A stretch of DNA of 64,000 bases from Axinella damicornis (GCA_963931865.1 OZ007506.1:21856372-21920371); one strand, 5' to 3'; positions 35,615 through 49,200 are shown, counted from the first letter of the stretch. Program-made: numbers and translations. The notes: generated from the letters alone by a model not told the origin.

Positions 35615-35989
35615 ATGATCCCTTTTTCTCGCCCTGTGAACTGGCTGTACGTGGATGGGGGCTGCCATGAGTTGGGACACACGTGGCACCCTTCCTGTAT
35701 CTACTGCGCTGGGGAACTCTTCGCCATTGTGTTCTGGAGTGCAGTCAAGGTCTACTTTCCTCTATACTTGGTAATTAATAATTGAGCACTAATTAGCAGT
35801 TACCACATAGCTTGGGTGATGGGATGGTATGATGCTGTTCTTCACAGCTCTCAGATGTCCTTCGAGGCAGGCATCCCAAGGCCTTCCTTCTGCACACAGT
35901 GCCCCACATACTGCGGTCATGTTGCTTCCTGGCCACCAATGGTGGAGGTTTTATTGTGTTCGTTTGTTTATTAAGGTATGCCTCCCCCC

Positions 35990-36027
<38 letters not shown>

Positions 36028-39000
36028 ACACACACGTGTGTGTTATACTTCTATTCATTCTGCAGGAAGCTGTTCGGTCGATTCTATTTATACACTACAG
36101 CCTTTCTCCCTTCCTTTCTGGCTGCCGTCGTTGCTATCTTGTTTGAACGCAAGAGCAGGTCAGGCAATCTACATTCTCACCCTGATTTAACATCTGCTTC
36201 AACGATTGTTGTTCTACAACTAGGCGGGGCATGTTGGCAGGCTATGTTGGAACGTTGGTAAGTTTATGGTTAGACCAAATATGAATAATTCATGAGACGG
36301 AAGCTTTGATGTTCCCCAGCTTCCATAGGGTGTTTAAGCATTAAATTTTATGACCTCATACCATTCAGTTGGTTGCTATGGGATAGAGCCTGGCTCGTTC
36401 CTAGGCCTAGGCCACGTTGAGTAGGACGTGGCTAGGCTAGGATAGAGCCCTCCCCTTGGGATCCTGCCCACTTAGACTTAAGCCTCTGGCAGTGTTGATT
36501 GATCTCTGGCTGTATATACTCCTCAACTGAAAAATCAATTATTCTGAACAGTTGTTTAGTTCGCAGTCACCATACTGCCGTGTCTATCTCCTGCACAGGC
36601 GGTTGAAGTGTTGTATTCTGTGCTGAAACATCGTGGGTACGTCTGTCCAGTGCGCTACGGGGAGGTAGGTGTTATATTAAGCATCAGTATACTTGTAACA
36701 AATGTCTTGCATTTGTGGTTAATTCCGAGGCATTAACCAGTGTCCAAACATGGTGGTCTCACCAGTGTTGCTGGCAAGGCTCTCCAACACATATGAATGC
36801 CTTAATTAAGATTAAAGGATGAGGGTAATTGAGATTGATCAGCTGGTAGACAGACTTCCTACTGTTGACACTTGATGCGGCCACCTGAGCCCAGTCAGTG
36901 ATCAATACTAACACCAGTGCTCTTCCTCCAGTGACATGTATTACCTCACAAAGTCAGGATAAGTCAGTAACGTCTGTGTATTTGTATTCTCAGGTTCTGC
37001 TGTTCAGTTTTGCCTCAGCGGTGCTGATCCACGGTCACAGGTACCTCTGGTTGCTACCCATATCCTGCTCCTGCGATACTGTGCTGCTATGCTCTTAACC
37101 GTGTTGCTGAGAATTGTCCTCGTTGCCAGACCCTACAAGAGCCTGGGAATGAGGCTAGCTCATCAACTATAATGTTACCTACCCTGAGCTCTTCTGGCCA
37201 ACTCTCCTTGTAGCATAATATAAGGTGTTGTTGATTTACCTGTAAGTAGTGTAAGTACATGTAGGTACCTGCAGCCTGTGAAGCATAATTTCCCAAGGCC
37301 TTTAACAGGAGCTTATGAGTGCCGCACGTTATGGGCTCCTGCCTATGATAAGCACCTCACTGTGTGCTGTGTGGTTTGTGGTTGACTCATTATGTGAGAG
37401 CTGTGTTGCTTGAGTGCCCTGTGGAATGTGTTTGATGTCTGGACCTCTCATGGGGTGCTGATTGATGTTGGATGTGTCCTTGATGGATGTTGAACACCTC
37501 ATAAAATGCTGCTTGCATTGCAATGTACAGTGCTGGATAGCCTGTGGGTTCGAGTTTCAAAACAATTGAATTCCAGGAATGCTCTCCACGCAGATCAAAG
37601 GGCGGTCTGCAGGATGCCGTTGGGGCAGCCCTCAGGTATGCAAACGACTTTGCTTTGCGGTTTCAAATTTCATGAACCTGAGATTCCATCTCTCTCTCCC
37701 CCCCCCCCCCCCCCCCCCCCAGGCTACTGTTTACACCACCGCTACCAGCAAAGCTGCTGACTTTAACAAAGAATTTCAGGTGAGAAGTTCTTTTACCTTC
37801 CTGTGGGGTTACAAGCTCTTGCTAGCTGACTCACGAGGACCAGGTGTGTGATGTCTCGTGGCTCCCTATAGGAACAGACCTCCATCACTGAGAAACAATT
37901 TGACAGCTGCTGCTCTAAATATTGCACTGGTAAATTCTTGTCCAGCGTTTGTGAGTGATGTGTAGTGGTGTTGAGCACCAGTGAGTAGCCTCGTTCCTTC
38001 ACCCCAGCGTTTGTCGCTTTCCGTACTATCCCACGTTAGTACTGCAAGCGACAAACGCTGGGATGAGAAGGCCTGGGAACGAGGCTAACTAGTTAGTGCT
38101 AACTGTTGGGTGTGTGCTTGTGTGTACATGTTATTTATGTTTGTTGTGTGTTTGTGTTTGTTTGTTTGTGTGTGTCCACTATATTTGTCCTCAAAGGCAT
38201 TTGCTTCTAAAAGCCGAATGCGCCCTCTGATTGGTCAAGTCTTATAGCTGTGTGTGTGGGTGTGGGTGTGGGTGTGGGGGGTGTATGTGTGAGGGGGTGT
38301 GTGAGGTGGGTGTGAGATGTGACACTCTTCTGCAGGTGAGTGGGTGGAGCTTCGTAGTGGGGTACCTGCTGCAGACCGTCATCGCCCTCATCCGTGCGGG
38401 GACCAAGGCAGTGTATCAACCAGGTAGGAAGCAGCCATTCCTGTTGTCTCACACATGCTGACGTTGTGTTGTGGATGTCGGTGCAGGGAGGCTGAAGAGA
38501 GCTCTTCTCAACACTTACAGTGCAAAGTTCGGTGCCTTCCTGGCGGCACTTACAGGAGGATTCAAGGTATGACATGCCATTCGTAGCTACCCCAAAGTGC
38601 CTTCTCCGTGTGCTTGCTGCTGACTGTCTGGCCGTGTGTCCCCCTCATCAGGTGTTGAACGCAGTCTTCCTCGGGATGCCTATCCCAAGAGACGTCAGAG
38701 TGGTGCTGGCAGGTAGGGTGCCCCAACCTTCTGCTTGAATGTCTCTGCTAATTTCATTGTCTGGGTAAACGTTGGCTAGCAGGTCCTGCCCATTGTTTCC
38801 TGAGCCACTGTGGGATGTTATAATTGCAGTGCTTGAAACCCTGGAGGCCTAACCCACAAACTTTGATGCTCCATACTGACATTCTATTCAAGCAAACTTG
38901 GGCCATAATAATATAATTTTGTGTGTATTTATTTCTGTGCAACTCACTGGACTGCCAGCACCTGAGTGGGGGTGAGACCAATATGGTTCCCTGGCCCTTC

Positions 39001-42000
39001 AATTATGCCTCAACATCTGCATGGCCTGATGGTATTGTTATGCCTCGGGGGTTGGTGCTATTCTGCATGAGGGCCAATGTGTCCTCAAAGTACTACCCTC
39101 GGTGCTGTGCAGGTTTGAGCATAGCCAACTGACTCTGAGAGCGTGCTGTTGCCCACACATGTCCAATGGTGCCATGTACAGTACCAACCACCTTTTGGTA
39201 TGGCAGAGTAACTCCAGCAGTCCCGGGATTATCCCAGGACAGTTTTACCCTACATTGTTATCAGAGTATCCCAGACCGCCAGAGTTACACTGGCAGTCCC
39301 GGGATTATCCTGGGATGACTACCCAACCCCTGGGACCCCTCTGGCAGAGTATCCCAGAATACCAGAGTTACACCGGCAGTCCCAGGATTGTCCCGGGATG
39401 ACTACCCAACCCTGGGTACCCCTCTGGCAGAGTATTTCAGAACGCTGGAGTTACACCGGCAGTCCCGGGATTGTCCCGGGATGGCTACCCAACCACTCTG
39501 TCAGAACGCCAGAGTTACACCGGCAGTCCTGGGATTGTCACGGGATGACTACCCAACCCCTGGGACCCCCCTGTCAGAGTATCCCTGAACACCGGAGTTA
39601 CACCAGCAGTCCTGGGATTGTCCTGGGATGGCTACCCAACCCCTTGGACCTCTCTGGCAGAGTATCCCAGAACGCTGGAGTTACACCGGCAGTCCCGGGA
39701 TTGTCCCGGGATGGCTACCCAACCACTCTGTCAGAACGCCAGAGTTACACCAGCAGTCCTGGGATTGTCCTGGGATGGCTACCCAACCCCTGGGACCTCT
39801 CTGGCAGAGTATCCCAGAACGCCGGAGTTACACCGGCAGTCCCGGGATTGTCCCGGGATGGCTACCCAACCACTCTGTCAGAACGCCAGAGTTACACCGG
39901 CAGTCCTGGGATTGTCCAGGGGATCGGATCACTACCCAACCCCTGGGACCTCTCTGGCAGAGTATCCCAGAACGCCGGAGTTACACCGGCAGTCCCGGGA
40001 TTGTCCCAGGATGACTACCCAACCCCTCTGTCAGAGTATCCCAGAACGCCAGAGTTACACCGGCAGTCCCAGGATTGTCCCGGGATGACTACCCAACTCC
40101 TCTGTCATCCTGGGACTGCCGGTGTAACTCCGGCGTTCTGGGATACTCTGGCAGACAGGTCCCAGGGGTTGGGTAGCCATCCCGGGACAATCCCGGGACT
40201 GCCGGTGTAACTCCGGCGTTCTGGGATACTCTGGCAGACAAGTACCAGGGGTTGGGTAGTCATCCCGGGACAATCCTGGGACTGCCGGTGTAACTCCGGT
40301 GTTCTGGGATACTCTGACAGAGGGGTCCCAAGGGTTGGGTAGTCATCCCGGGACAATCCCGGGACTGCCGATGTAACTCCGGTGTTCTGGGATACTCTGC
40401 CAGAGGGGTCCCCAGGGTTGGGTAGCCATCCCGGGACAATCCCGGGACTGCTGGTGTAACTCCGGCGTTCTGGGATACTCTGCCAGAGGGGTCCCCAGGG
40501 TTGGGTAGTCATCCCAGGACAATCCTGGGACTGCTGGTGTAACTCTGGTGTTCTGGGATACTCTGACACAGTGGGGGGGCCTTAGGTAGTCCCCGGATAA
40601 TCCCGGGACGGCCAGTGTGTTAGTATGGTGTAGGTAGGGTGCTAGTAAGAGGTACATCCTAGGATGTAGTCAAGGGAGTGCCCAAGTAACTTGGGACTGA
40701 CTAAAGGTGGTAGGGACTGAACATGGCACCATTGGACACTGTTGCCTCCCCTGTGCAGGCTTGCTGGCTGGGCTCTCCATGGGCTTTATCAAGAGCTCCA
40801 CCATCTCTCTCTACGCAGCTGGCAAGGCCCTTGAGGTGGGACCTGTGTACACTGTGCACGGCATGTGTGTCCACTGGGTGGTAGTAGCCTCGCTCCCAGA
40901 CCGAGCACCTGGGAATGAGGCCAGGTGGGGACCGGTATCATACTGTAGCTAGATGTGGTTCAGATGCCGATCCCCGCAATTGGAAGCGTATGGCTCAGCC
41001 AGTGTGTGTTAGTTGCTTGTGATCGCATATCACAGAAGAGTTGGTAAGAAAATAATCCTAAGTGGAAGAAGGTTGAAGTTTATCATATGCCCACCCAAAG
41101 CACATACTAAGGTTAGGGCTTAGAGTACAGGAAGCAATTAGTAGCAGACAATCTACTAATAGTGTTTCCTGTAAACCAGGATACAAGTGCACAGTACTGC
41201 TGAGGTACCATAACTACCAGTGTGTGTCACAGCAACCAACAGATCAAAGGCATGAGGTCTGCTATCCTGAAGTACAAGCTTGACACCTGCAGCTATTACT
41301 AGTGCTGACTATGGACACAGAACCAGCAACTGTGACTTCATATTGTAGTGTCAGCATGCATGCCTTGTGACAGCAGATGGTGGTCACTGTGGGTCACGCC
41401 GACTTGGGTACACAGTAGATAGGTTGTTAGACTGTATTTGCCGCCATGCACCCGGCATGATACACTATTGATTGAAGCTTCAGTGCATGTGCTCAGCACA
41501 ACACACTAGCCAGTGAGATAGGCTAACTTGCAGGACTGTGGAACACTGCAATCAGTGGCTGGCCCAGGATCAGTTGGTGTGCCATTCAGTGCTGTAACTA
41601 TGCAGCATTATTACATCTTTGGAACCTCAAAGCAGCATGGCAGGCTCTTCAATGATTCAATATAGTAGTGGAATGCCTCCTCCATGGTTACCCCAACACC
41701 TCAGGTGCTCTACTTGAAGGCCGTCGGCCGTGGCTGGCTAAAGAAGTGCTACTATGGTGATTTGCTGCTGTATGCCCTGAGCTGTGCCATCCTCTTCCAT
41801 GCGGTAATCACATGACTGTTGCATGATCTTCACCATCCAAATCACGTGATTCTCATGTGGTTTCTCCCCAGGCATTCTTTGAGGCCCATAACCTGCGGCT
41901 TGGCTACTGGCTGTTCCTGAATCGGATCACTTACGGGAAGTTAGAAAAGTTAAACTACGATGCCCTTGACCACTTTGAGACTCAGGCATCCACTCGAGTG

Positions 42001-42039
42001 CGAGAATTCAGGGAACAGACGAAAGAGAAGCAGGACTGA
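35615..42039 (+). CDS. TMEM135: TMEM135, peroxisomal/mitochondrial multipass protein
   Basis: TMEM135 affects mitochondrial dynamics and peroxisomal lipid handling and belongs to the Tim17-like superfamily. Exons that fit: 35615-35770, 35848-35975, 36066-36158, 36224-36257, 36599-36664, 36994-37040, 37577-37635 (uncertain), 37723-37779, 38336-38423, 38487-38566, 38652-38712, 40759-40835, 41705-41803 and 41872-42039. Family blocks: CHELGHTWHPSC, FYLYTTAFLPSFLAA, ILFERKSRRG, FVVGYLLQTVIALI, AKFGAFLAALTGGFK, LAGLSMGFIKSSTISLY and FFEAHNLRLGYWLFLNRITY. The phases do not close between 37040 and 37577, so one exon is missing or misplaced there. Two acceptors follow long poly-C tracts. Intron 11 contains a large inverted minisatellite. 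Confidence 0.88.
37986..38097. repeat. agcctcg foldback, long copy
   Basis: Outer arms tagcctcgttcc / ggaacgaggcta and inner arms cccagcgtttgtcgct / agcgacaaacgctggg, in TMEM135 intron 8. Confidence 0.82.
39207..40618. repeat. Minisatellite with an internal inversion
   Basis: Units of about 80 bp containing agttacaccggcagtcccgg, attgtcccgggatg and ctacccaacccctggga run forward to about 40100. The reverse-complement units then continue to about 40618, giving arms of 0.9 and 0.5 kb. Each unit also has its own small palindrome (tcccgggattgtcccggga). In TMEM135 intron 11. Confidence 0.92.
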
Positions 42040-42244
42040 TGCACAACCGCTTATAATATTCTATACACAAATTAAATCTGTACAGACTGGCTGGCTCCAA
42101 TCAAATTGTTGCAAGCACAGTTGCATATGTTTGTGTATATTACACTAGTCATCTGTCATAGGTGGAGAATGTACAGTAAGGGACACAGTAGGAGAGGTTT
42201 GATTTGAGACCGTGTATATACATGCGTGCACACGCAAGCTAATG

Positions 42245-42805
42245 CTATGCCAGTTCGTCAGCTGGTGGTAGTCCATTGTCCTCACTGGTGCCTTCGTTCT
42301 GAGCCTTGTGCTCTAGCTCGGATCCCTCCGTACTGTGAGGTGGTTCACTGTCCGGAGTTTGTGTCCCTGCACTCACTGTTGGCCCATTAGGAACACCCCC
42401 ATCCTGTTGGGTGTCTAGATTGCTCACTGCTGGTGGAGTTGAACTCCGGGTTGGTTGTGTATCATCTCGAAGTGCATCAGGAGGGTCAGCAGCTTCACCA
42501 GCAGGGTCTTTCTCTGCTGCGCTGTCTGTTGGGCTCTTCTGTGGGATGACAACAGCATTTGAAGATAGCGTCCCACAAGCACAGATCAATATTCATATCC
42601 TCCCCTACCATTTTCAGTTTCTTTCCGAGTTCTTTCCTCTCTGACTGCAGTGCGCGACAGAGCTTCTCCAGCTTCTCATTCTTGACCCTCAGTGTCTGGA
42701 TCGTCTTTTCATTCATCAAGCGCTGTGGGAGGGAAACACGACAAGACTACCTTCCACTGTCATGGAGCTATGTAGCTTCATAGATTCACTCCCCTCCCCC
42801 CCCCC

Positions 42806-42836
<31 letters not shown>

Positions 42837-45540
42837 AAGAGCCCGGGAACAAGGCTGTTGAGTTGCATGCACTGAGCACCCACACTAAAGCAGGAATACG
42901 CTCATTGGACAGACCTCTTCTGCCATTTCCAGGAGCGACCTGTTGCACTTCTCGTAGCGACTCTTCCACATCAGCATCTCCTTCTCCAGCTTGCCAATGG
43001 TCTTTGACATCTGTGTGTGTGTGAGAATGAGAGAGAGAGTGTGCGTGTGTGTGATTGGCAGAACATTCATGGCTCAATCTGAGAGTGACTGAGCGAGCTC
43101 CACACTGTGTGTAGTCTATGGACAAAATGTTTGTTTGTTTGTTTGTACACTGTGATTGTACTTACGTCATGGACAGAATTTCATACGTTGCAATTGGCTG
43201 CCACTACATACTGACATCTGTCCTGTGGTGTGCTGGATCAGTGTCTGTACTACATCACGAGTGTGTCTGCTTCAGCCTGACTCACAATTCCTGTTCTGTG
43301 GTATGCGGATCTGCTTGCTACATGCACCTTACTGTGGTGGACCAATTGCCCTTGCACAACTACTGCAACTAGTTGAGTACCGTTGCCCAGCGTGTAATGA
43401 ACAGGGGCAGGGTTGGAAATGGGGCTCGGTAAATTTGGGAGAAGGGTGGGTCTAAGGATCGAGGGCAGAACGTTTCACTGGTTAAATATGCCCCCTCATC
43501 CCTCCCCTAAATGAAACTGCTGTACTGGTGTATGGAGACAGCCTGGACCTGACCTTGTCCATCTCCTTCTTGAAGGTGGAGAACACCTCGTTGCTCTTAG
43601 TGAGCGTCTCCTGGAACTCCTCAAACTTCCCCGAGTAGAGGGAGAGCTGGCCGCGGAGGTCTGCCTCGTGTTCCGTCAGCTGTTCACAGCGCTTCTGCTG
43701 CTCCAGGGTCTCCGCCAGCAGGTACTGGCGCTCTGCTAGGCTGTTCTCCTTGTCCTCTGCAGCCGCCACCGCCTGCTGGGCCAGCTTTGCCTCGGTCAGC
43801 TGCAGCTCAAGATGCTTGTGCTTCATAATCTTCTCAAATTGCTGAGGAAGAGGCATCACAAATCAACCCTCAGACCTTCTCCACAATCTCTAGACTGCAT
43901 CTCTTAATGTCTGAACTCACGTCTTCTCGTGCGTCATACTGTTCTGCCAGCTGCTTCAGTTTAGTAGCAAGCCTGTACACACAAACAGGAGAATAGGACT
44001 CACTAACTCTCACCACAGACATGCAACAACTCGGCACTGTATCATTCCTGTTACTCCTCCGCCCTCATCTCCCACTTTTCTCCCGAAGATCTTCTCTCCT
44101 CCCTTCTCCACCTCCCTCCCTACTCCATTCCTCATCCCCCCCCCCCTCCCCCCAATCCTCCCTCACGCTCCCCTCCTCCCTCACGCTCCCCTCCTCCCTC
44201 ACGCTCCCCTCCTCCCCCCCCCCCCCCCCCCCCCCCCCCATCCTCCCCCACGCTCCCCTCCTCCCCCACGCTCCTCTGCTCCCCTCCTCCCCCACGCTCC
44301 CCTCCTCCCTCACGCTCCCCTCCTCCCCCACGCTCCCCTCCTCCCACCTAGACTCACTCCAGGTTCTCCTGGCGAAGGGCCTGGTTGCGCTGATGGTGCT
44401 CCTGCATCTTGACAGTGATCTCATTAATGGTGGACTGGAACTTGCTGGCCACTTCCCTCCTCCTCTCCTCCTCCTCCTGCTGACGAAGCTTGCTCTCCTC
44501 CTGAACCGCACACACACACAGCAGGAACCAAACAGTTACTCCCCTGGAAGCTCCAGAGGCACGCCAGGGCCTTTAACCACACAAGTGATATGAATCAAGG
44601 GGTGTATCACACCAGTCCCACTAAAGACACCATCCGACTACTCACTCTCTACACACAGTGCATGCATGCTGGCACAACTAACTGTAGGCTCTCTCCCCCT
44701 GGCCGCTGAGGCATGTGTGGAAGACGGAGAGAGTCTAGCAAAGTTGCAGGTGATTGTTTCTCTGGAATAAGCCAGTTACACATATTGGTCAACACTAACG
44801 ATGATGTACAGCAACGTCAGGAGCGCATGACCACGCCTCGTACAGTATGTTTCATTTATGTGTACACAAGATACTGCCCAGAGGGCGGGTCCTCCCAGTC
44901 TATTATTCCACTCCTACTAGAACGTGGAGCACTTGGCCTGCAACCATGTGTAATAAATCACTCATCAGCACAGCAGAACCCTACACTGCACACAATCAAA
45001 CCCAGTGCACTAGTACCACAAGAGGCGCAGGCGCTGGCTCACCGCGACAGCCTTGCTGTGTCTCTGCAACTCCCGGCACAGGTTCTCCAACTTTGTCTTG
45101 GCTATGTTAACTCGGGCGTACTCGTTCTGGATAATGTCTCTGTGCTGTGCAACCTGGGGAAGCGAGAGATACGAGATAAACCCTGTCACTTACTCTGTGA
45201 GTCGTAGTCGTGATGTAGGCCAGTCACCTACACCTCCCGGGGGTGGGGTGTCCCCGGAGGGTCTCAAACTCGTGGCCATTGCTCTAGCAAGACTACAAGA
45301 AGAGCCACCAGAACGTGGGATCTGGCACCCGCTGGAAGCTTGCGACGTAGCAACAGGTGATCGACACCCCGTACCTCCAGTTGCTTCCTCTGGCATTCTA
45401 CCAGCCTCCGCTCCAACCTCTTGTAGTCCCTCGCCATCAGCTGGTACTTCCTGTACACCGCAGAGCTCCTCTCCTCTGTGCCTCCCCCTCCCTCCATCAT
45501 AGCCTTTACCTCTGCCAGCTCATCACGAAGACAGAACCCT

Positions 45541-45574
<34 letters not shown>

Positions 45575-46106
45575 GAGACGGGAGTGTTCAAGGTAACTTG
45601 CATTGTGCTGTGCACATTCAGTACAGACACTAGCATTGCCCAAATCAATGCCTTTAGTGAGCTCCGACCGTTGAGTTGAATGCATGCTTCAATTTTCTCC
45701 TGATTGGTGCTGATTTGCAAACCATTAAGGCACAGTGTAGTGTGACTTGGTGGTTCTTCTCTTGACCAGACCAGTAAATGAGCAGTCTCTTTCGCAAAAT
45801 GGCCAGATCGATTTCTAGAATGCTATTAACGTTGCAGTTCCACCTACGCTTCTTTGTTGTGTCGGTGGTGTGTGCTCCTGCTGTCCTCTCAGCTGTGTGC
45901 GGCTGTTCCTCTACCGCCAGACTGGAGGAGCTCTGCGTGCGTGTGGGACCATGAGGAAGACATGACTCCAAATAAAGACCACCGCACACCAGCTGGCAAC
46001 CGGACAGTGCACAGATACACCAGATACACCTTGCTTGAAGTGGGATCGCAATAGCCACGGTGCTGCTTACCTGAGCAGGGGTGGCTGTGTCAGCCTTCTG
46101 GGCCAT
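42245..46106 (-). CDS. TXLN: Taxilin family protein
   Basis: Taxilins are long coiled-coil proteins that bind syntaxins and the nascent-chain complex in vesicle traffic. Ten exons: 46071-46106, 45848-45932, 45375-45538, 45043-45153, 44358-44500, 43921-43972, 43554-43841, 42915-43010, 42609-42722 and 42245-42538, giving 460 aa. Signature: AKTKLENLCRELQRHSKAV, KFQSTINEITVKMQEHHQRN, ALRQENLELATKLKQLAEQY, KHKHLELQLTEAKL, YSGKFEEFQETLTKSNEVF, KLEKEMLMWKSRYE, NRSLLEMAEE and KLEKLCRALQSERKEL. The C-terminal exon is a Ser/Pro/Glu-rich tail. Exon 3 begins right after a run of about 30 C. It matches the single invertebrate taxilin rather than a given human paralogue. Confidence 0.94.
44101..44345. repeat. 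C-rich low-complexity tract, taxilin intron 5
   Basis: Short cacgctcccctcctccc units with a long poly-C run. Confidence 0.85.
45541..45573. repeat. Poly-G run (poly-C on the coding strand) at the taxilin exon 3 acceptor
   Basis: More than 30 C in the coding sense directly followed by the AG of the acceptor. Confidence 0.9.
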
Positions 46107-46262
46107 GGTGCATGCAGGTGAGTAGCAGGTGAGAGTAGACCGTTTCAGAGCAGATAGGTCCGTGTTTTCGCCGGCTCTTATCCGTTTTTTGAATATTGTT
46201 TCCGGATACTGCTCATTCCATTTTGTCCGCATTCTTCGACCTTTGCACCCAGTATCTCGTGT
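46107..46262. promoter_or_regulatory. Shared divergent promoter, taxilin/SYAP1
   Basis: 156 bp between divergent ATGs; positional call. Confidence 0.6.
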
Positions 46263-49200
46263 ATGATGGCAGCACTGCTGAGCTCCTGGTGGTCGGGAAA
46301 GAGTCCCGAGGGGGAGAAGGAGGAGGGAGAAAACAAAACAGAGGGCTGGAGCACTGGACTAGGAGGTGAGAGGCCGCGTACCGTCGTCCCTGGTAGGCCT
46401 AGGCTGAAGGCCATGAAGGGGAATTTCCTAACTAACCTACTCACCATGCTCACATACGTGCACATGACGCAGCAAGGGGGTGACACTCCCATAGACACCG
46501 TAGTCAGAGCTGCGACCGGGCTTATCGGCGAATCTTGACCCCGTGTTCTAAGGAAGGGGTGGAGTCGCTACGCATTCTTCCGTATACTATTGGCGGTCAA
46601 GCTGTCAACGGCTGAAATACAGTGCAGTCAAACGGTCAAGAGTGTTTTTGTGATGCGGTCAAGTGGTCAAGCAGCAAAAATGACTGTCAAGATTTCTTGA
46701 CCCCGGTCGCAGCTCTGACAACGGCGTCAATGGGAGTGTCATCCCCGTGCTAACTTACTAACTCACTCGGGAGCAGAGGGTGGCACGTGTACACAGCTGG
46801 CTTCATTAGTCCCCCTGTGCAGGTGTTGTCCGCACTGTCGGTGACTATGCCTCTTCTCTGGGAGAGACTGTCAAGTCCAAAGTTCAGGAGAATGTGAGCA
46901 CCCCACCCACTCTTGTTTACAGGAGCAGTTAGTATAAGTGTGTGCGAACACGACTTAAAACATGCACGGTACCACCTGTCTGAGATGAATTAAGGTAAGT
47001 CCAGGTAATTTCGGTCACTGGGTATTTCCAGTCACTTAGTAGAGACTATTCTAAAAGCTACGTTTTCAGCCAAAACTATAGTGCTGTGCAGATAGAGGCA
47101 ACACTCAGCTACCACATATCTGTCGGCAGAATCGAGACCTTGCATCCTTTGCACGTATCTGCCTAAGTGACCGGAAATACCCCGTGACCGAAATCACCCG
47201 GACTTACCATCTCAGTATGTCAGGTAATGTCGTGCACCTAACACACCAGATGACTCGTGCATGGAAATTTGTGGTGATGGGAATTTCACCAGACTCTCCT
47301 ACTATTCAAGTGAGGGTGTGGCTAGGTTATACGCATGGTTCTGCCTGTGCCAGGCAAAAGGCACCTCGAGCACAATAGAGTAGCGGCTGTGACCAGACCA
47401 CCTCAGCTTAGCCATGTCTGAAACTCAAATTTCCATTGTCCTGTGCTACCGGGGATGTGTCAGTTGTGACTGTTGGTTCTCCTCTTCTCCTAAGACATTC
47501 ATTGGTGAATTTCAGAAAGAACAGACAAGGTTTGAGAAGGAGCACCGAAGACAGAAAGGTAAGGAGTGGACATTACACTAGCTCCCCTAATCAGCTACAA
47601 GGATGTTGTTCCCATGATTATACAGCGAAGTAGTTGATCACATGATGTTTGGTAGCCTGCCGCAGTGTATCAGTGTGACCTACAGGCCGGTACTGGGGCT
47701 TCCTGCCGCAGTGTATCAGTGTGACCTACAGGCTGGTACTGGGGCTTCCTGCCGCAGTGTATCAGTGTGACCTACAGGCTGGTACTGGGGCTTCCTGCCG
47801 CAGTGTATCAGTGTGACCTACAGGCCGGTACTGGGGCTTCCTGCCGCAGTGTATCAGTGTGACCTACAGGCCGGTACTGGGGCTTCCTGCCGCAGTGTAT
47901 CAGTGTGACCTACAGGCTGGTACTGGGGCTTCCTGCTGCAGTGTATCAGTGTGACCTACAGGCTGGTACTGGGGCTTCCTGCCGCAGTGTATCAGTGTGA
48001 CCTACAGGCCGGTACTGGGGCTTCCTGCCGCAGTGTATCAGTGTGACCTACAGGCCGGTACTGGGGCTTCCTGCCGCAGTGTATCAGTGTGACCTACAGG
48101 CTGGTACTGGGGCTTCCTGCCGCAGTGTATCAGTGTGACCTACAGGCCGGTACTGGGGCTTCCTGCCGCAGTGTATCAGTATGACCTACAGGCCGGTACT
48201 GGGGCTTCCTACTTTGTTCCGATTCTGTGCACGCCCTGACTCCATTAGCCTCGTTCCCAGGCCCGAGAGAGGGAGGAGACGCTGTCTCGGGCCTGGGAAT
48301 GAGGCTGACTCCATCAATTGGTTGGGGTAAGCTTGGTGAAGCAGAGGCTTTGAAGTGTCCCATGGAGTCGGGAGAAACAAAGCAGGAAGGTCCGTGGCTC
48401 TCATCCACTCCTGGTTGCTGGTGTTGTTGCAGATGCAGCTGTGCCACCCTGGCTGGGCTACAATGAAGAGGAGCAGATGAAAGCTCAGATACTGGAACTC
48501 TCTGCCGTAAGAGAAACACATCCGCAACCACTCCCTCCTAAGATTCATGTCAGCTCTGCCATTCCTCCCCAGGACAGCCGCAACGTCCTACGAAATCCTC
48601 CTCCGGGGGTACAGTTTAACTTTGACTTTGCCAGGTCCCATCCCGTTGCCATGGCAACACTGCGGGAAGACTCCAGACTGCAGAAACTGCGGTTTGAGCT
48701 GGTGCCTAAGAAGTGAGTGACTCTCTGAGCACCTCAGTAGCCAGGAGTTCATGGGGTCCTGCAGGTAGGGGTCTGATTCGTTAATGGGAGTAAGTGTCAA
48801 TAGGCAAGAGAGGGAAGGCAAGGAAGAGGCGAGAAGCTGTAGCATTGTTATGTGTAGTGTGTTTCCCCCTGTTTTCCGAGTAACTATCCCCTGTTGGTGT
48901 GAGATACTCCATGTCGATAGTATTCCTGCAGTGCCTGGTTGGGAGTGAATGGTACTTTGAGTGTCTTTGTTGGGCAGTACAACTCGTGGTGACTGTGTAC
49001 GGACAGATTAGGGGTGTGCCCCTTCATTTGGCATGCTGATTGAGTTAATCATTGTGTTCTCTGCAGAGTCTCAGAGGAACGGTTTTGGCACAACTACTTC
49101 TATCGGGTGTTTCTCATCAAACAGTCCTCACAACTGGCTACCCTGGCCTCAGGTAGGGAGTGCTTGCTCGGCCCCAACCCTCTCATGGTCCTTCTGAGGT

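Noticed and set aside
39398..40569. Repetitive ORFs on both strands with VPGLSRDG-type units
   Set aside because: They come from the inverted minisatellite in TMEM135 intron 11; both strands are open because the array is inverted.
44021..44593. 190-residue Pro/Ser/Leu ORF and its antisense
   Set aside because: Low-complexity C-rich tract in taxilin intron 5.
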